A stretch of DNA of 64,000 nucleotides from Mycobacterium sp. WUMAC-067 (GCF_020217485.1 NZ_JAEKMI010000001.1:124001-188000); one strand, 5' to 3'; counted from the first letter of the stretch, positions 1-9,084 are shown. Numbers and translations: made by a program. Notes: generated from the letters alone by a model not told the origin.

Positions 1-45
1 ATGCTCGATCGCGCCCGCGACCTCATCGGACAAGCCATCGGTTGA
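1..45 (+). CDS. C-terminal tail of an upstream gene (partial)
   Basis: An open frame runs from the left edge of the window to a TGA stop at 43-45 and encodes only 14 residues (ending [10 protein letters not shown]). It is probably the end of a gene that starts outside the window. The piece is too short to identify, and it could also be chance. Confidence 0.3.
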   Translation: MLDRARDLIGQAIG

Positions 46-65
46 ATTTCCGTAGGCTCGGTCAC

Positions 66-1529
66 ATGAGCGTTGCCCCGGATACCACCGTTGCCCTGCA
101 GGACCGGTTTTTCCGTGAATTGCCGGAAATGGCGGTCCGCTGGCAAGCCGAGACGTTTCCCGAGTTGCGGTTGCTCGTGCTCAACGACCGGCTCGCCGAA
201 GGGCTTGGGCTCGACGCCGCCTGGCTGCGCGGCGACGACGGGCTGCGCTTCCTGACGGGCAACCGGGTGCCCAGCATGGCCGCCCCCGTCGCGCAGGCCT
301 ACGCGGGGCATCAGTTCGGCGGCTTCGTCCCGCGATTAGGCGATGGGCGTGCGCTGCTGCTCGGCGAGCTCGTCGACACCGACGGGCTGCTGCGCGACAT
401 CCACCTGAAAGGTTCTGGCGCCACGCCGTTCGCCCGCGGCGGGGACGGCCTGGCGGCGGTGGGGCCAATGCTGCGCGAATACATCGTCAGCGAGGCGATG
501 CACGCTCTGGGCGTGCCGACGACACGAGCGATGGCCGTGGTCGGCACCGGGCGGCCGGTTTATCGCGAAACCACACTGCCGGGGGCGGTGCTCACCCGGG
601 TGGCCAGCAGCCACCTGCGGGTGGGCAGCTTTCAATACGCGGCGGCCACCGGCAACAAGGAGCTGCTACGCCGCCTCGCCGACCACGCGATCGCCCGCCA
701 CCATCCCGGCGCGGCCGAGGCCGAACGCCCCTACCTGGCGCTGTTTGAAGCGGTCGTCGCGGTCCAGGCCGCGCTGATCGCCCGCTGGATGCTGGTCGGA
801 TTCGTTCATGGCGTGATGAACACCGACAACACGACGATCTCGGGCGAAACGATCGACTACGGACCATGCGCCTTCATCGAGGCCTACGACCCCGACACGG
901 TCTACAGCTCGATCGATTTCTGGGGCCGCTACGCCTACGGCAACCAGCCGGCCATCGCCGGCTGGAACCTCGCGCGCTTCGCCGAGACACTCCTTCCGCT
1001 GCTCTCGGACAGCACCGAGGAAGCCATCGCACTGGCGGAGCAGTCGTTCGGGGTGTTCCAAGCCCGCTATGACGCGGTGTGGGCCTCCGGGATGCGCGCC
1101 AAGCTCGGCCTCTCCGCCGGCGTCGACGCCGAATTCGCGACGGCGTTGGTCGAGGAATTGCTCGTGCTGCTCAAGCAGAATCACGTCGATTACACGTCGT
1201 TCTTCCGCCGGCTCGGCCGGGCGGCGAATGGTGATGCCGAGCCCGCGCGCGGACTGTTCATGGACCTGGCCGGCTTTGACGACTGGTTGGCGCGCTGGAC
1301 GGCCCTGGGTCCCGACGCCGACGCGATGGACCGCGCCAACCCGATCTACATTCCGCGTAACCATCTGGTCGAGGAGGCCCTCACCGCGGCGACGGACGGC
1401 GACCTCGGTCCCTTCGAGCTGCTCCTGACGGCGGTGACCGAACCGTATGCAGAGCGACCCGGTTTGGAGCGTTACGCCAGCCCCGCCCCCGAAGACTTCG
1501 GCAAGTACCAAACCTTCTGCGGCACTTAG
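66..1529 (+). CDS. selO: Protein adenylyltransferase SelO (YdiU/UPF0061 family)
   Basis: Pseudokinase-fold enzyme that transfers AMP from ATP to hydroxyl side chains of proteins; in other bacteria it is linked to redox stress. The 487-residue length is normal for bacterial SelO without selenocysteine. Family signatures are visible: [20 protein letters not shown] at about 80-99, the nucleotide-binding lysine in [10 protein letters not shown] (about 113-122), HGVMNTDN at 248-255 and DYGP at 264-267, which supply the catalytic and metal-binding Asp/Asn residues. I chose the ATG at 66 because it begins the family-like N-terminus; an in-frame TTG at 42 would add eight unsupported residues. It converges on the next gene, with stops only 2 nt apart. 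Confidence 0.9.
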   Translation: MSVAPDTTVALQDRFFRELPEMAVRWQAETFPELRLLVLNDRLAEGLGLDAAWLRGDDGLRFLTGNRVPSMAAPVAQAYAGHQFGGFVPRLGDGRALLLGELVDTDGLLRDIHLKGSGATPFARGGDGLAAVGPMLREYIVSEAMHALGVPTTRAMAVVGTGRPVYRETTLPGAVLTRVASSHLRVGSFQYAAATGNKELLRRLADHAIARHHPGAAEAERPYLALFEAVVAVQAALIARWMLVGFVHGVMNTDNTTISGETIDYGPCAFIEAYDPDTVYSSIDFWGRYAYGNQPAIAGWNLARFAETLLPLLSDSTEEAIALAEQSFGVFQARYDAVWASGMRAKLGLSAGVDAEFATALVEELLVLLKQNHVDYTSFFRRLGRAANGDAEPARGLFMDLAGFDDWLARWTALGPDADAMDRANPIYIPRNHLVEEALTAATDGDLGPFELLLTAVTEPYAERPGLERYASPAPEDFGKYQTFCGT

Positions 1530-1531
1530 CT

Positions 1532-2359
1532 TTACGCTAGCTTGCCGAACTCGGCCTGCAACGCGTCGAGGCGTTGCAGCGTCTGATCCCGCGGCTCGGT
1601 CGGCAGGTTCACCAAGAGGTGTTGCAATCCCAGATCTCGGTAGCCCTCGAGCTCTGCCGCCGTGGCTGCGCCGCCATGGAAGTGGATCACAGGCACGTTC
1701 TGGCCGACCAGCTCGCGCAGCCGGTCCAGCTGAGGCGATAGCTCTTGCACCGAGCCCGTCATCGAGAGCCAACCCGCGTTGAGCCGCGCGATACGTTTGA
1801 AGCCCGCGGGTCCACAGCCCAGGTACAGCGGCGGATACGGTTGCTGCACGGGCTTGGGCCAGCTGTAGATGGGGTCGAAGTTCACGAATTTCCCATGGAA
1901 TTCCGCTTTTTCGGTCGTCCATAGCTGGATCATCGCGTCGAGCCGCTCGTCGACCACGCGTCCGCGCACCGCGGGATCGACACCGTGGTTGGCGATCTCT
2001 TCGCGCAGCCATCCCACGCCCACGCCGAAGCGAAATCGTCCCTGCGACACCAGGTCCAGCGACGCCACCTCTTTCGCGGTGTGGATCGGATCGCGCTGCG
2101 GCACCAACGCGATGCCGGTGCCCACAACGAGCCTCTCGGTGACCGCCGCCGCGGCCGTCAGCGCGACAAACGGATCCAGCGTGCGGAAGTACTTCCGCGG
2201 AATCGGGCCGCCACTGGGGTACGGAGTTTTCGCGTCGACCGGGATGTGCGAGTGCTCGGCAAGAAAGAGCGATTCAAACCCGCGCTGCTCGAGCGCCTTC
2301 CCCAGGTCCGCCGGACCAATGCCCTCGTCGGTAACAAACGTCAGCACACCGAAGCCCAT
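1532..2359 (-). CDS. LLM-class F420-dependent oxidoreductase
   Basis: 275-residue protein of the luciferase-like monooxygenase superfamily, of the TIGR03619 type common in mycobacteria. These enzymes use deazaflavin F420 to oxidise or reduce small molecules; the substrate cannot be told from sequence. Typical features are LFLAEHSHIP at about 32-41, LVVGTGIALVPQRDP in the first half, RFRFGVGVGWLREE, and a C-terminal half with LYLGCGPAG. The ATG at 2359 fits the family start. It is the last gene of a leftward group with two small membrane proteins and a TetR regulator, so it may share their control. Confidence 0.85.
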   Translation of the reverse strand: MGFGVLTFVTDEGIGPADLGKALEQRGFESLFLAEHSHIPVDAKTPYPSGGPIPRKYFRTLDPFVALTAAAAVTERLVVGTGIALVPQRDPIHTAKEVASLDLVSQGRFRFGVGVGWLREEIANHGVDPAVRGRVVDERLDAMIQLWTTEKAEFHGKFVNFDPIYSWPKPVQQPYPPLYLGCGPAGFKRIARLNAGWLSMTGSVQELSPQLDRLRELVGQNVPVIHFHGGAATAAELEGYRDLGLQHLLVNLPTEPRDQTLQRLDALQAEFGKLA

Positions 2360-2398
2360 GCCGCTCAGTCAACCGCATCTGCGCTCGGCTGTCAGCAT

Positions 2399-2797
2399 TC
2401 AGGCAGGCGCTGGCGCCTCGCCCGTCCGCTTGGTCGGACGCGCCGCGCCCCACAGCCCGGTGGCGATCCCGACGGCGGCGCCGCCCAGGCCGATCAGTTG
2501 CTGCGAGGGCTTCAACTCGCGGTGCACGCTCATCCCGCCGACCAGGTCGGCCGCATCGGCCCCGGCGGAGGCCAGGAACCAGCCGCGGGTGTTTTTCCCG
2601 CGCAGCGCCGCGGCCGCGAGCAGTGCACCGATCAACGCGTCGCGATAACCCATCGACCGCAGCAACAGTCGCGCCGTCGGCGTCGGCTCGTCCGGGTCGC
2701 CCCACAACTTGTTTGCGCGCAGAGGATCAACGAGAAACGAAATGCCGGAGGCGAGCCGAATGGTACCCGCGGAGAGGCCGAACCGGTCGATTGACAT
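2399..2797 (-). CDS. Small membrane protein, DUF4267-like
   Basis: 132 residues. The sequence starts MSIDRFGLSAGTIRLASG, has hydrophobic stretches (about residues 50-65, 70-90 and 98-115) and a lysine-containing tail. It resembles DUF4267-type small integral membrane proteins, whose function is unknown. I chose the ATG at 2797; an in-frame start further up (2839) adds a polar extension that does not look native. It lies between the F420-type oxidoreductase and another small membrane protein on the same strand. Confidence 0.6.
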   Translation of the reverse strand: MSIDRFGLSAGTIRLASGISFLVDPLRANKLWGDPDEPTPTARLLLRSMGYRDALIGALLAAAALRGKNTRGWFLASAGADAADLVGGMSVHRELKPSQQLIGLGGAAVGIATGLWGAARPTKRTGEAPAPA

Positions 2798-2855
2798 GGT
2801 CTGAGAGCCTAGAAGCAAACCGTCCTCTCGCGCACGCATTCGATCCGAAAGTCGG

Positions 2856-3128
2856 TCATGGCACCGGACACGCGTCGGCGATCTGCAGCGCGGCCGGCCA
2901 CAACACCGTGGCCACCCCGAAGGCGATGGCGTCGGCGGCGGCGGGCGACACCACTTCTATCCTTGCCTGAATTCGCTGAGTCTGTTCGGGGTGAATAACG
3001 GTCCACGCGAACCCAATACAGAGGTAGGGAATCGCCAGCCACACGGCGAGTTCGATCAGCGCGCCGACGCTGACCTTGTGCCCAAGGATGCGCCGAACGG
3101 GGTCCATCGCGTGTTCGATTTGGCCCAT
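2856..3128 (-). CDS. Small hypothetical membrane protein
   Basis: 90 residues with two hydrophobic segments (about 21-45 and 65-82), consistent with a small two-helix membrane protein. I do not recognise the family. It begins 14 nt after the stop of the TetR gene on the same strand, which suggests co-transcription. The ATG at 3128 is used; a GTG directly before it is also possible. Confidence 0.6.
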   Translation of the reverse strand: MGQIEHAMDPVRRILGHKVSVGALIELAVWLAIPYLCIGFAWTVIHPEQTQRIQARIEVVSPAAADAIAFGVATVLWPAALQIADACPVP

Positions 3129-3142
3129 CACCGCACTCCCCG

Positions 3143-3739
3143 CTACCGCAACACCAGCTTCAGAGCGTAATCGACGACGGCGTCGAGATCACTGCCCAAA
3201 TGACCTGCGAGCCACTGCTGGGCGAGCTCGGCCATCGCGCCGGTATACATCGCCGCGGCGACCTCGGCGGCCACCGGATCGGAACCCGGGTTGAGACGCC
3301 AGCCCTCGGTCAGCACACCCTGGCGCAGCATGTCCTGGGTGGCGCGGCGCCGGGAGGCCAGCACCGGGTTGGTGCGCGCATCGGTGAACAGCACGCGGCC
3401 GCGGCGCGGGTCGGCCGAGGAGAAGCCCAGCACGGCCGCGATGCCGGCGCGGGTCCGGGCCCGCAGCGATTCCCCCGCCTCCTCGATGGCGGCCGCGATC
3501 ACCTCGCCGAGCTGCTCACTCACCAGGTCGTAGACCGCCCCGAGCAGATCGTCGGTGTCGCCGAAGCTCTCGTAGAAATATCGGGTGTTCAACTCGCATT
3601 CCCGGCAGACCGAGCGCACCGAGACGGCCGCCTCCCCGGCACTGCCGAACAGGCGATAGGCGGCCTCGACGAGCAACGCACGACGCTCGGCGCGGCGGTC
3701 TTTGAGCGGCACACCGGCCCACCGGGTGGGACTCGACAT
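3143..3739 (-). CDS. TetR/AcrR family transcriptional regulator
   Basis: 198 residues. The N-terminal helix-turn-helix is typical of TetR: RRALLVEAAYRLFGSAG followed by VSVRSVCRECELNTRYFYES, ending in the recognition helix and FGDTDDLL. The remaining roughly 140 residues form the variable ligand-binding domain. The ATG at 3739 is chosen because upstream in-frame codons read through a promoter-like region. The gene is divergent from an MpaB/DUF2236 oxygenase, and a strong inverted repeat (3773-3814) sits between the starts, so it probably represses itself and the oxygenase. It leads a leftward set with two membrane proteins and perhaps the F420-type enzyme. Confidence 0.88.
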   Translation of the reverse strand: MSSPTRWAGVPLKDRRAERRALLVEAAYRLFGSAGEAAVSVRSVCRECELNTRYFYESFGDTDDLLGAVYDLVSEQLGEVIAAAIEEAGESLRARTRAGIAAVLGFSSADPRRGRVLFTDARTNPVLASRRRATQDMLRQGVLTEGWRLNPGSDPVAAEVAAAMYTGAMAELAQQWLAGHLGSDLDAVVDYALKLVLR

Positions 3740-3772
3740 CCCTACAGCGTAGGTCGACACGGCGCGGGTCTT

Positions 3773-3814
3773 GTCACACCTGTAACCTAAACATATTCTG
3801 GTTACAGTCGTGAC
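3773..3814. promoter_or_regulatory. Inverted-repeat operator between TetR and MpaB-family genes
   Basis: Two 15-bp arms, GTCACACCTGTAACC (3773-3787) and GGTTACAGTCGTGAC (3800-3814), are reverse complements at 13 of 15 positions, with a 12-bp AT-rich spacer. The element lies in the divergent promoter region 24 bp before the GTG start at 3838 and 34 bp before the TetR ATG. Position and symmetry fit binding by the adjacent TetR protein, probably as two dimers or one extended dimer site. Confidence 0.8.
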
Positions 3815-3837
3815 CAGAAATCTCAAGGGAGTGCTTT

Positions 3838-4842
3838 GTGTTCCTGCCACACCAGATAGTCGGGCAGATGATCAACAAGCGGTTGGACGACACGATGCGG
3901 CGCCGCTTCTTCCGCGGCATGGAGTTCGCCGCGCCCGTCGGCGATCCGGGCTGGTTCGGTCCCGACAGCGCCGTGTGGCGCGTGCATTCGCACCTGCCCG
4001 CGTTGATCTTCGGCCTGTATTGCGCCGCCTTCATGGAGTCCCTGGACCCGTCGATCTACTGGATGGGCATGCACCATTCGCGACTGATCAAGCGCGACAG
4101 CAACGGAAACCCGATATCGCGGGTGCCGCAGATCGACCCCGAAGGCGCCGCGACGCGGTTGGGCCACTCGGTCGCGTTCTTCATCGGCACGGCGTACGGG
4201 TCGACGGAAACCGCCGAGCGCCTGGCGGCGTCGGTGCGCGCGATGCACCACACCATCAAGGGCACTCGTCCCGACGGAGCCCGCTACGACGCCGACGATC
4301 CCGAGTGGCTGCGATGGAACTATGCGACGGTCGTCTGGGGGCTGGCCACCGCGCACGAGCTGTATCACCCAATGCCGTTGCGCGGCAAGAAACTCGACCG
4401 CTACTACGGTGAGTTCGTCCGGGTCGGACATGCCCTGGGTGGCACCGATCTGCCGACGACCAAGGCCGAGACGCTCGAGTGCCTGGAGTCGTACTTGCCG
4501 AAATTGGCTGTCACCCATGGGAAAGCGATGGGCACCGGCCCCAACGTCGCCATGCCGCAGGCCGCCGTCGACTGGGCCATTCGCGACACGATGCCGAAAT
4601 GGGCCAAGCAACTCCTTCAGCACCGTGACTGCAACATCATCGAACGCACCGCCCGTCGTGCCGCGGTGTGGTCGATCATCAACGGGATCAACGCCGCGTC
4701 GGGCCCGGCTCCGGAGTTTCGGCAGGCGCAGGCCAGGGTCAAGGGGGGCACCACCGTCCCCCACACCGTGCCGACCTACGTGCCCGGCACCGATCAGGTC
4801 CGCACCCGCTCCGAGGTGGAGCTCAGCTTCCAGTCGGGCTAG
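3838..4842 (+). CDS. Oxygenase MpaB family protein (DUF2236)
   Basis: 334 residues. DUF2236/MpaB proteins are haem-associated; members include latex-clearing-type rubber oxygenases and fungal MpaB. Conserved histidines typical of the family are visible: H50 and H52 (RVHSHLP), H137-H138 and H177 in ELYHP, with the aromatic region WNYATVVWGLATAHELYHP at about 160-178. The GTG start at 3838 is supported by an AAGGGA ribosome-binding site 7 nt upstream. It is divergent from the TetR gene across the 3773-3814 operator, so induction by a hydrophobic ligand is plausible. Its 3' end overlaps the convergent DUF732 gene by 20 bp. The substrate is unknown. Confidence 0.8.
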   Translation: MFLPHQIVGQMINKRLDDTMRRRFFRGMEFAAPVGDPGWFGPDSAVWRVHSHLPALIFGLYCAAFMESLDPSIYWMGMHHSRLIKRDSNGNPISRVPQIDPEGAATRLGHSVAFFIGTAYGSTETAERLAASVRAMHHTIKGTRPDGARYDADDPEWLRWNYATVVWGLATAHELYHPMPLRGKKLDRYYGEFVRVGHALGGTDLPTTKAETLECLESYLPKLAVTHGKAMGTGPNVAMPQAAVDWAIRDTMPKWAKQLLQHRDCNIIERTARRAAVWSIINGINAASGPAPEFRQAQARVKGGTTVPHTVPTYVPGTDQVRTRSEVELSFQSG

Positions 4843-5173
4843 TCGCCTGGCCGACCGGTTGCCCCAGGTGCTGGGGGCAGTAGGCGCTCGCCGCGATCAT
4901 GGTGAACTGGGCGGCGCCATCCACCGTGAATCCTGGATTGCTCGACGACACGTTGTGGATGACGTCGACCTGGGGATGGCCCTCGTCCATCAGCTCGCAT
5001 GCCCTTTTGCCCACCCCCACGGCGGTGGCCGGGCTTTCATAGGTGATGCCGGCCTTGTTCAGCGCGGCTAAAAAGCTCGCATCGGAGGCCGAGTCGCCGG
5101 CCGGATCGGCGTGCGCAGGCGTGGCCACACCGATGAGGGCGACGAAACTCGTGAGCACTGCAGTCATGCGCAT
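4823..5173 (-). CDS. Exported DUF732 domain protein
   Basis: 116 residues. A Sec-type signal peptide is clear (hydrophobic core about 4-17, Ala-His-Ala before residue 24), followed by a DUF732 domain with FLAALNKAGITY, a central Cys (KRACELMDEG) and a second Cys near the C-terminus (ASAYCPQH), which probably form a disulfide. DUF732 proteins are small mycobacterial secreted or cell-wall proteins of unknown function. A second DUF732 gene lies at 8268-8648. The end of this gene overlaps the oppositely oriented oxygenase gene by 20 bp. Confidence 0.85.
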   Translation of the reverse strand: MRMTAVLTSFVALIGVATPAHADPAGDSASDASFLAALNKAGITYESPATAVGVGKRACELMDEGHPQVDVIHNVSSSNPGFTVDGAAQFTMIAASAYCPQHLGQPVGQATSPTGS

Positions 5174-5272
5174 GGCTCCATCCTCATATAGGGCCGCCTG
5201 GGCGAAGGGCCTGGGTGTGGTACACAGTGGCTATGTCCGCGCTGACCCATCAACGTCGTTGAGAGCCCCGGC

Positions 5273-6730
5273 GTGCAGGACGACCGACTGCTGACGCCCG
5301 GCCAGACGTGCTGGCGCACGGCACGCGCCGAAAGGTTCGCCCCCATCGTCGACGCGGCGGACTACTTCAAACACGTCAAGGCGGCGATGCTGCGCGCCCG
5401 CCACCGGATCATGTTGATCGGCTGGGATTTCGACTCCCGGGTGACCTTCGAGCGCGGCCACAAGACGCTGCCCGGCCCGAACCAGCTGGGCACCTTCCTT
5501 TATTGGATGCTGTGGAAACGGCCGGGTCTGGATATCTATCTGCTGAAGTCCAATTTGCGCCTGCTCCCGGCGTTCGATGGCCTCTGGTTCGGGCTTGCCC
5601 CGGTATCGCTGGTGAACCAGATCAGCAGCAAGCGAATGCATTTCGCCATCGACGGCGTCCACCCGCTCGGCTCGGTGCATCACCAGAAGATCGTCGTCGT
5701 CGACGACGCGGTGGCGTTCTGCGGCGGCATCGACCTCACCCTCGACCGATGGGACACCCGCTCCCATGAGCATGTCAACCGTCAGCGCCGCACGGGGAGC
5801 CGCAGCTACGGGCCGCGGCACGACGTCGGGGCCGCGGTCGACGGCGAGGCGGCGCGGGCCCTCGGCGAGCAAGCGTTGGCGCGGTGGAAGACGGCGACGA
5901 AACAAGCGTTGGCACCCGTTGAGGCACGGCACAGCGCGTGGCCCGGCAAGCTGGAACCGACACTGCGCAACGTGGACGTCGGGATCGCGCTCACCCTGCC
6001 CGAACTGGAGGATCGCCCCGAGGTCCGCGAGGTCGAGGCGCTCAACCTCGCCGCCATAGCGGCGGCCCGCGACACCATTTACGTGGAGAACCAATACCTG
6101 GCGTCGCGCACCATCGCCGAAGCTTTGGCTGCGCGACTACGGGAAGCCGACGGCCCGGAGATCGTCATCGTGCTTGCCCGTAAGGGCAACAACCCGCTCG
6201 AGCGGGGAACGATGGACAGCGCACGCCACCGCCTGCTTCAACAGCTGTGGGAGGCCGACGAGCATGACCGGTTGGGTGTCTACTGGCCGGTGACCGACCG
6301 CGGCGCGCCGATCTACATCCACTCCAAGGTGCTGGTGGTCGACGATCGGCTGCTGCGGATCGGGTCATCGAATTTCAACAACCGGTCGATGGGGTTCGAC
6401 AGCGAATGCGATGTGGCCATCGAGGCGCGACCGGCCCATTCCGATGATGATGATGTGCGCCGCGAAATCGTCTCCGTGCGAAACGGTTTGGTGGCCGAGC
6501 ACCTGGGTGTGCCGCCGGGCGAGCTCGAAGGGGCGGTAGCCGAACACCGATCGGTACACACGGCCATCGAGGCGCTTCGAGGCGACGGCAAAACCTTGCA
6601 GCCCTTCACCGAGCGCACCGTGGCCGATGAGGCGGGCCCGCTGGCCGAGAACGAGCTGATGGATCCCGACCACGTGCCACGGTCGCTGGGCCGAAGCGTG
6701 CAACGCTTCATCACCGGGCTTCGGGGTTAA
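5273..6730 (+). CDS. Phospholipase D-like (HKD superfamily) protein
   Basis: 485 residues with the two HKD motifs of the PLD superfamily: H137-x-K139-x4-D144 (HHQKIVVVDD) and H350-x-K352-x4-D357 (HSKVLVVDDRLLRIGSSNFN). These form one active site that cleaves or exchanges phosphodiester head groups through a phosphohistidine intermediate; members include phospholipase D and cardiolipin synthase. The GG(I)DLT and GSSNFNNRS sequences after each motif agree with phospholipase D rather than nuclease. No signal peptide or membrane helix is evident, so it is probably cytosolic or peripheral. The GTG at 5273 is the first plausible start. Substrate unproven. Confidence 0.88.
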   Translation: MQDDRLLTPGQTCWRTARAERFAPIVDAADYFKHVKAAMLRARHRIMLIGWDFDSRVTFERGHKTLPGPNQLGTFLYWMLWKRPGLDIYLLKSNLRLLPAFDGLWFGLAPVSLVNQISSKRMHFAIDGVHPLGSVHHQKIVVVDDAVAFCGGIDLTLDRWDTRSHEHVNRQRRTGSRSYGPRHDVGAAVDGEAARALGEQALARWKTATKQALAPVEARHSAWPGKLEPTLRNVDVGIALTLPELEDRPEVREVEALNLAAIAAARDTIYVENQYLASRTIAEALAARLREADGPEIVIVLARKGNNPLERGTMDSARHRLLQQLWEADEHDRLGVYWPVTDRGAPIYIHSKVLVVDDRLLRIGSSNFNNRSMGFDSECDVAIEARPAHSDDDDVRREIVSVRNGLVAEHLGVPPGELEGAVAEHRSVHTAIEALRGDGKTLQPFTERTVADEAGPLAENELMDPDHVPRSLGRSVQRFITGLRG

Positions 6731-6810
6731 CACGCGGGCGATTGGGTGTGAGTCGAGCCGGACTCGGCCTAGTCTGGGCAGAAGTGCCAGTGGACTAAGG
6801 ACGAGCACCA

Positions 6811-7674
6811 ATGAGCATCGACGACGAATCCGTCACCACGTTGGAGGACCTTCGGGGCGACCTGGCGCAGCGCTACAGGCGGACGCCGACGGGCGGAAGC
6901 TCGGTCGACAGCGCGGTCGTCGAGGCCGACATGGCCGCGCTCGACCGCGACGGGTACGTCATTTGGGAGAATCTGCTCAGCGCCGAGGAATGCGGGCACA
7001 TCCGTGAGACCGTGCGGCCTTGGCTCGGGCACACCGGACGGAACTCTTTCGAGGGCCGGCGTACCCAGCGGATCTACAGCGTGCTGAGCAGGACGCGGGT
7101 GTGCGACCGGCTGGTCGACCATCCCCGCGTACTCGCCGCTCTCGACCGGTTGCTGATGCCCAATTATCTGCTTTCGGCGTTGCAGGCCATCAACATTCAG
7201 CCCGGCGAGACCGCGCAACTGGCCCACCATGACGACGGCTTCTACCCGATTCCGCGCCCGCGGGCGCCGTTGGCGGCCGCCACGATCTGGGCGATCGACG
7301 ACTTCACCGCCGACAACGGCGCCACGGTCCTGTACCCGGGCAGCCATCGCTGGGGTAAGCGCAGGCCGGACGCTGAGGACCAGGCGTTGCCCGTCGTCAT
7401 GCCCGCCGGTTCGTGCGTCTTCTTCGTCGGCACCCTGTGGCATGGCGGAGGCGCCAACAACACTGCCCACGAGCGGCTTGCGATCACCGCTCAATACTGT
7501 GAACCGTGGCTGCGGCCGATGGAAGCCTATACGTTGTCGGTGTCGCGCGAGATCGCGCGCACCGTCTCCGATGACATCCGCCGCATGCTCGGCTACAGCA
7601 TCCACCCGCCGTTCGTCGGCAATGTTGATGGCTTGCATCCGTTGCGGCTGTTGGGATCTGAGTCCGAGTCTTAG
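6811..7674 (+). CDS. Phytanoyl-CoA dioxygenase family protein
   Basis: 287 residues; Fe(II)/2-oxoglutarate oxygenase of the PhyH family. The metal triad is visible as the HxD near H140-D142 (LAHHDDGFYP) and the distal H211 in TLWHGGGANN, followed by R222, which is placed to bind 2-oxoglutarate. PhyH relatives hydroxylate lipids or natural products. The region before the core (about 1-40) is polar. It stands alone between the PLD-like gene and DUF2505, with an 80-bp gap upstream, so the substrate is not indicated by context. Confidence 0.85.
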   Translation: MSIDDESVTTLEDLRGDLAQRYRRTPTGGSSVDSAVVEADMAALDRDGYVIWENLLSAEECGHIRETVRPWLGHTGRNSFEGRRTQRIYSVLSRTRVCDRLVDHPRVLAALDRLLMPNYLLSALQAINIQPGETAQLAHHDDGFYPIPRPRAPLAAATIWAIDDFTADNGATVLYPGSHRWGKRRPDAEDQALPVVMPAGSCVFFVGTLWHGGGANNTAHERLAITAQYCEPWLRPMEAYTLSVSREIARTVSDDIRRMLGYSIHPPFVGNVDGLHPLRLLGSESES

Positions 7675-7727
7675 GTCCGAGACAGCGCCCACCGCCTCGG
7701 GGCATCCGCCTCTGCAAGAATGGTTTG

Positions 7728-8234
7728 ATGTCGCGCTCCTTCGACGTGTTGACCGTGTCGCCCGCCAGTGTCGAGCAAATTCATGCCGCGTTCGGTCGCG
7801 AGGACTATTGGCTGGCCCGCATCGCGGCCGGTGCCGCCGACACCACCTTGGATTCACTGGTGGCCGACCCCGACGGCACCGTCACGGTGCGCACGACCCA
7901 ACGCCTAGGTCGTCAGATCCTGCCCGGGCTGGTCGCCAAATTCGTTAGCGGTGAAGTGAAGATCGTGCAGACCGAGACGTGGCGTCCCGACGGTGACCGC
8001 CAGGTGCGTGGGCGGGTCACCGTGTCCGCCTCGGGCGGATTGGGATCAGGCCATGCGGATACGTGGCTGGCGCCGACAGATGACAGCGGCTCGCAACTGC
8101 GCGCCGCCTTTCAGGTGAACGTCAAAATCCCATTGGTGGGCGGGAAACTCGAGAAATCTATCGGAGCCGGATTGGCCGAGGGCATCCCCGAGATGCTGCG
8201 CTTCACCACTACGTGGATCGCCGAAAACACGTAA
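7728..8234 (+). CDS. DUF2505 domain-containing protein (START-like fold)
   Basis: 168 residues; DUF2505 is an actinobacterial family related to the START/SRPBCC lipid-binding fold. Features include SFDVLTVSPASVEQIHAAFG at the N-terminus, RQILPGLVAKFV in the middle and the C-terminal helix GGKLEKSIGAGLAEGIPE. It probably binds a hydrophobic ligand; no enzymatic residues are evident. I use the ATG at 7728; a TTG codon immediately before is an alternative. Neighbours do not reveal a pathway. Confidence 0.8.
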   Translation: MSRSFDVLTVSPASVEQIHAAFGREDYWLARIAAGAADTTLDSLVADPDGTVTVRTTQRLGRQILPGLVAKFVSGEVKIVQTETWRPDGDRQVRGRVTVSASGGLGSGHADTWLAPTDDSGSQLRAAFQVNVKIPLVGGKLEKSIGAGLAEGIPEMLRFTTTWIAENT

Positions 8235-8267
8235 AACTTCGCTACACAGCATTTACGCTCCCTGACC

Positions 8268-8648
8268 ATGGACCCGAGAGCGTCGGCCGGCATCGGCCAC
8301 GGCATGATCCTCAAGACCTTGTCTCAGTCGGCCCTGATCGCCGCGGCGCTGACCGGGCTGGTGTCGCTCGCGCCGACAGCCCACGCCGACCCCGATCCCA
8401 TCTCCGTCGGCGCCTATCTGCACACCCTGAACGTGCTGCATGTGCCGTACGACAATCCGGGCAGGATGGTCGATATCGGGAACAGCGTCTGTCAGCAAGC
8501 GCGCGGCGGCACCGACTTCGACGCGATCTACCCGACGGTGGCGAGCAATGGCTACGCGGCCGCGCAAGCGGGCCAGATCATGGGGGCTGCCGTCGGGACA
8601 TTCTGTCCTGACATGGAGGCCACGTTTGATCGCTGGACCAATAGCTAG
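8268..8648 (+). CDS. Exported DUF732 domain protein
   Basis: 126 residues. After about 12 polar residues a signal peptide begins at a second in-frame ATG (8304), with a hydrophobic core and a cut site after AHA; the mature part starts DPDPISVGAYLHTLNVLHVP. The DUF732 domain carries two cysteines (NSVCQQARGG and GTFCPDM). Function unknown; probably cell-wall or secreted. The true start may be 8304, which gives a more normal signal peptide. It converges on the immunity gene, 16 bp apart. Confidence 0.85.
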   Translation: MDPRASAGIGHGMILKTLSQSALIAAALTGLVSLAPTAHADPDPISVGAYLHTLNVLHVPYDNPGRMVDIGNSVCQQARGGTDFDAIYPTVASNGYAAAQAGQIMGAAVGTFCPDMEATFDRWTNS

Positions 8649-8664
8649 GCGGGGTCTGCTGGTG

Positions 8665-9084
8665 TCATAGCGCTTCGCCAATGTCCGGGAGTAATGAAAT
8701 GTCTTCTGGCTGACCATTATGGAAGATCGCTGCGAGGTCACGCACCCGCCTCTTCGCCCAGTCAACATCGAATTGACTCAAAATTTGATACTCGTATTTG
8801 AAACGTTCCGCTCGGTCTCCCACTTGTTTTGCCGCTTGGCTCGTAACCACGCCCTCGGTGTACCAGTAGAGAAGGTCATCGAGGCTGCCTACCCGGTCGA
8901 AGCCGAGTTTTCCGCGCTCGTAGAAAGTGAAGTGATATGTGCCGTCGTCGGCACAGAAAATGTTCAAGCCATCGGTCGTTCTGAACCCAACCGGCATGGG
9001 ACGGACCCCGAGCCTTTCCGACAAACGATCGATTTCACTTTGAAGTGCCGCAGATTTATCGTCCGAGGCGCGGTCCGTATTCAT
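8665..9084 (-). CDS. Immunity protein, Imm63 family
   Basis: 139 residues. The central pattern YHFTFYERGKLGF, then LDDLLYWYTEGV, then RAERFKYEYQILSQFDVDW matches Imm63, a family found beside polymorphic toxin genes and thought to neutralise the partner toxin in the cytosol. No signal peptide or membrane segment. The ATG at 9084 overlaps the 3' end of the TNT toxin gene by 29 bp, so the two are co-transcribed and probably translationally coupled, as expected for toxin-immunity pairs. Pairing to this toxin is inferred from position. Confidence 0.8.
   Translation of the reverse strand: MNTDRASDDKSAALQSEIDRLSERLGVRPMPVGFRTTDGLNIFCADDGTYHFTFYERGKLGFDRVGSLDDLLYWYTEGVVTSQAAKQVGDRAERFKYEYQILSQFDVDWAKRRVRDLAAIFHNGQPEDISLLPDIGEAL

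Noticed and set aside
42..65. TTG start for selO at 42
   Set aside because: It would add eight unsupported residues; the ATG at 66 begins the family-like sequence.
666..2012. Long minus-strand open frame across selO and the F420-type gene
   Set aside because: It is antisense to two well-supported genes and has arginine/glycine-rich shadow composition with no family motifs.
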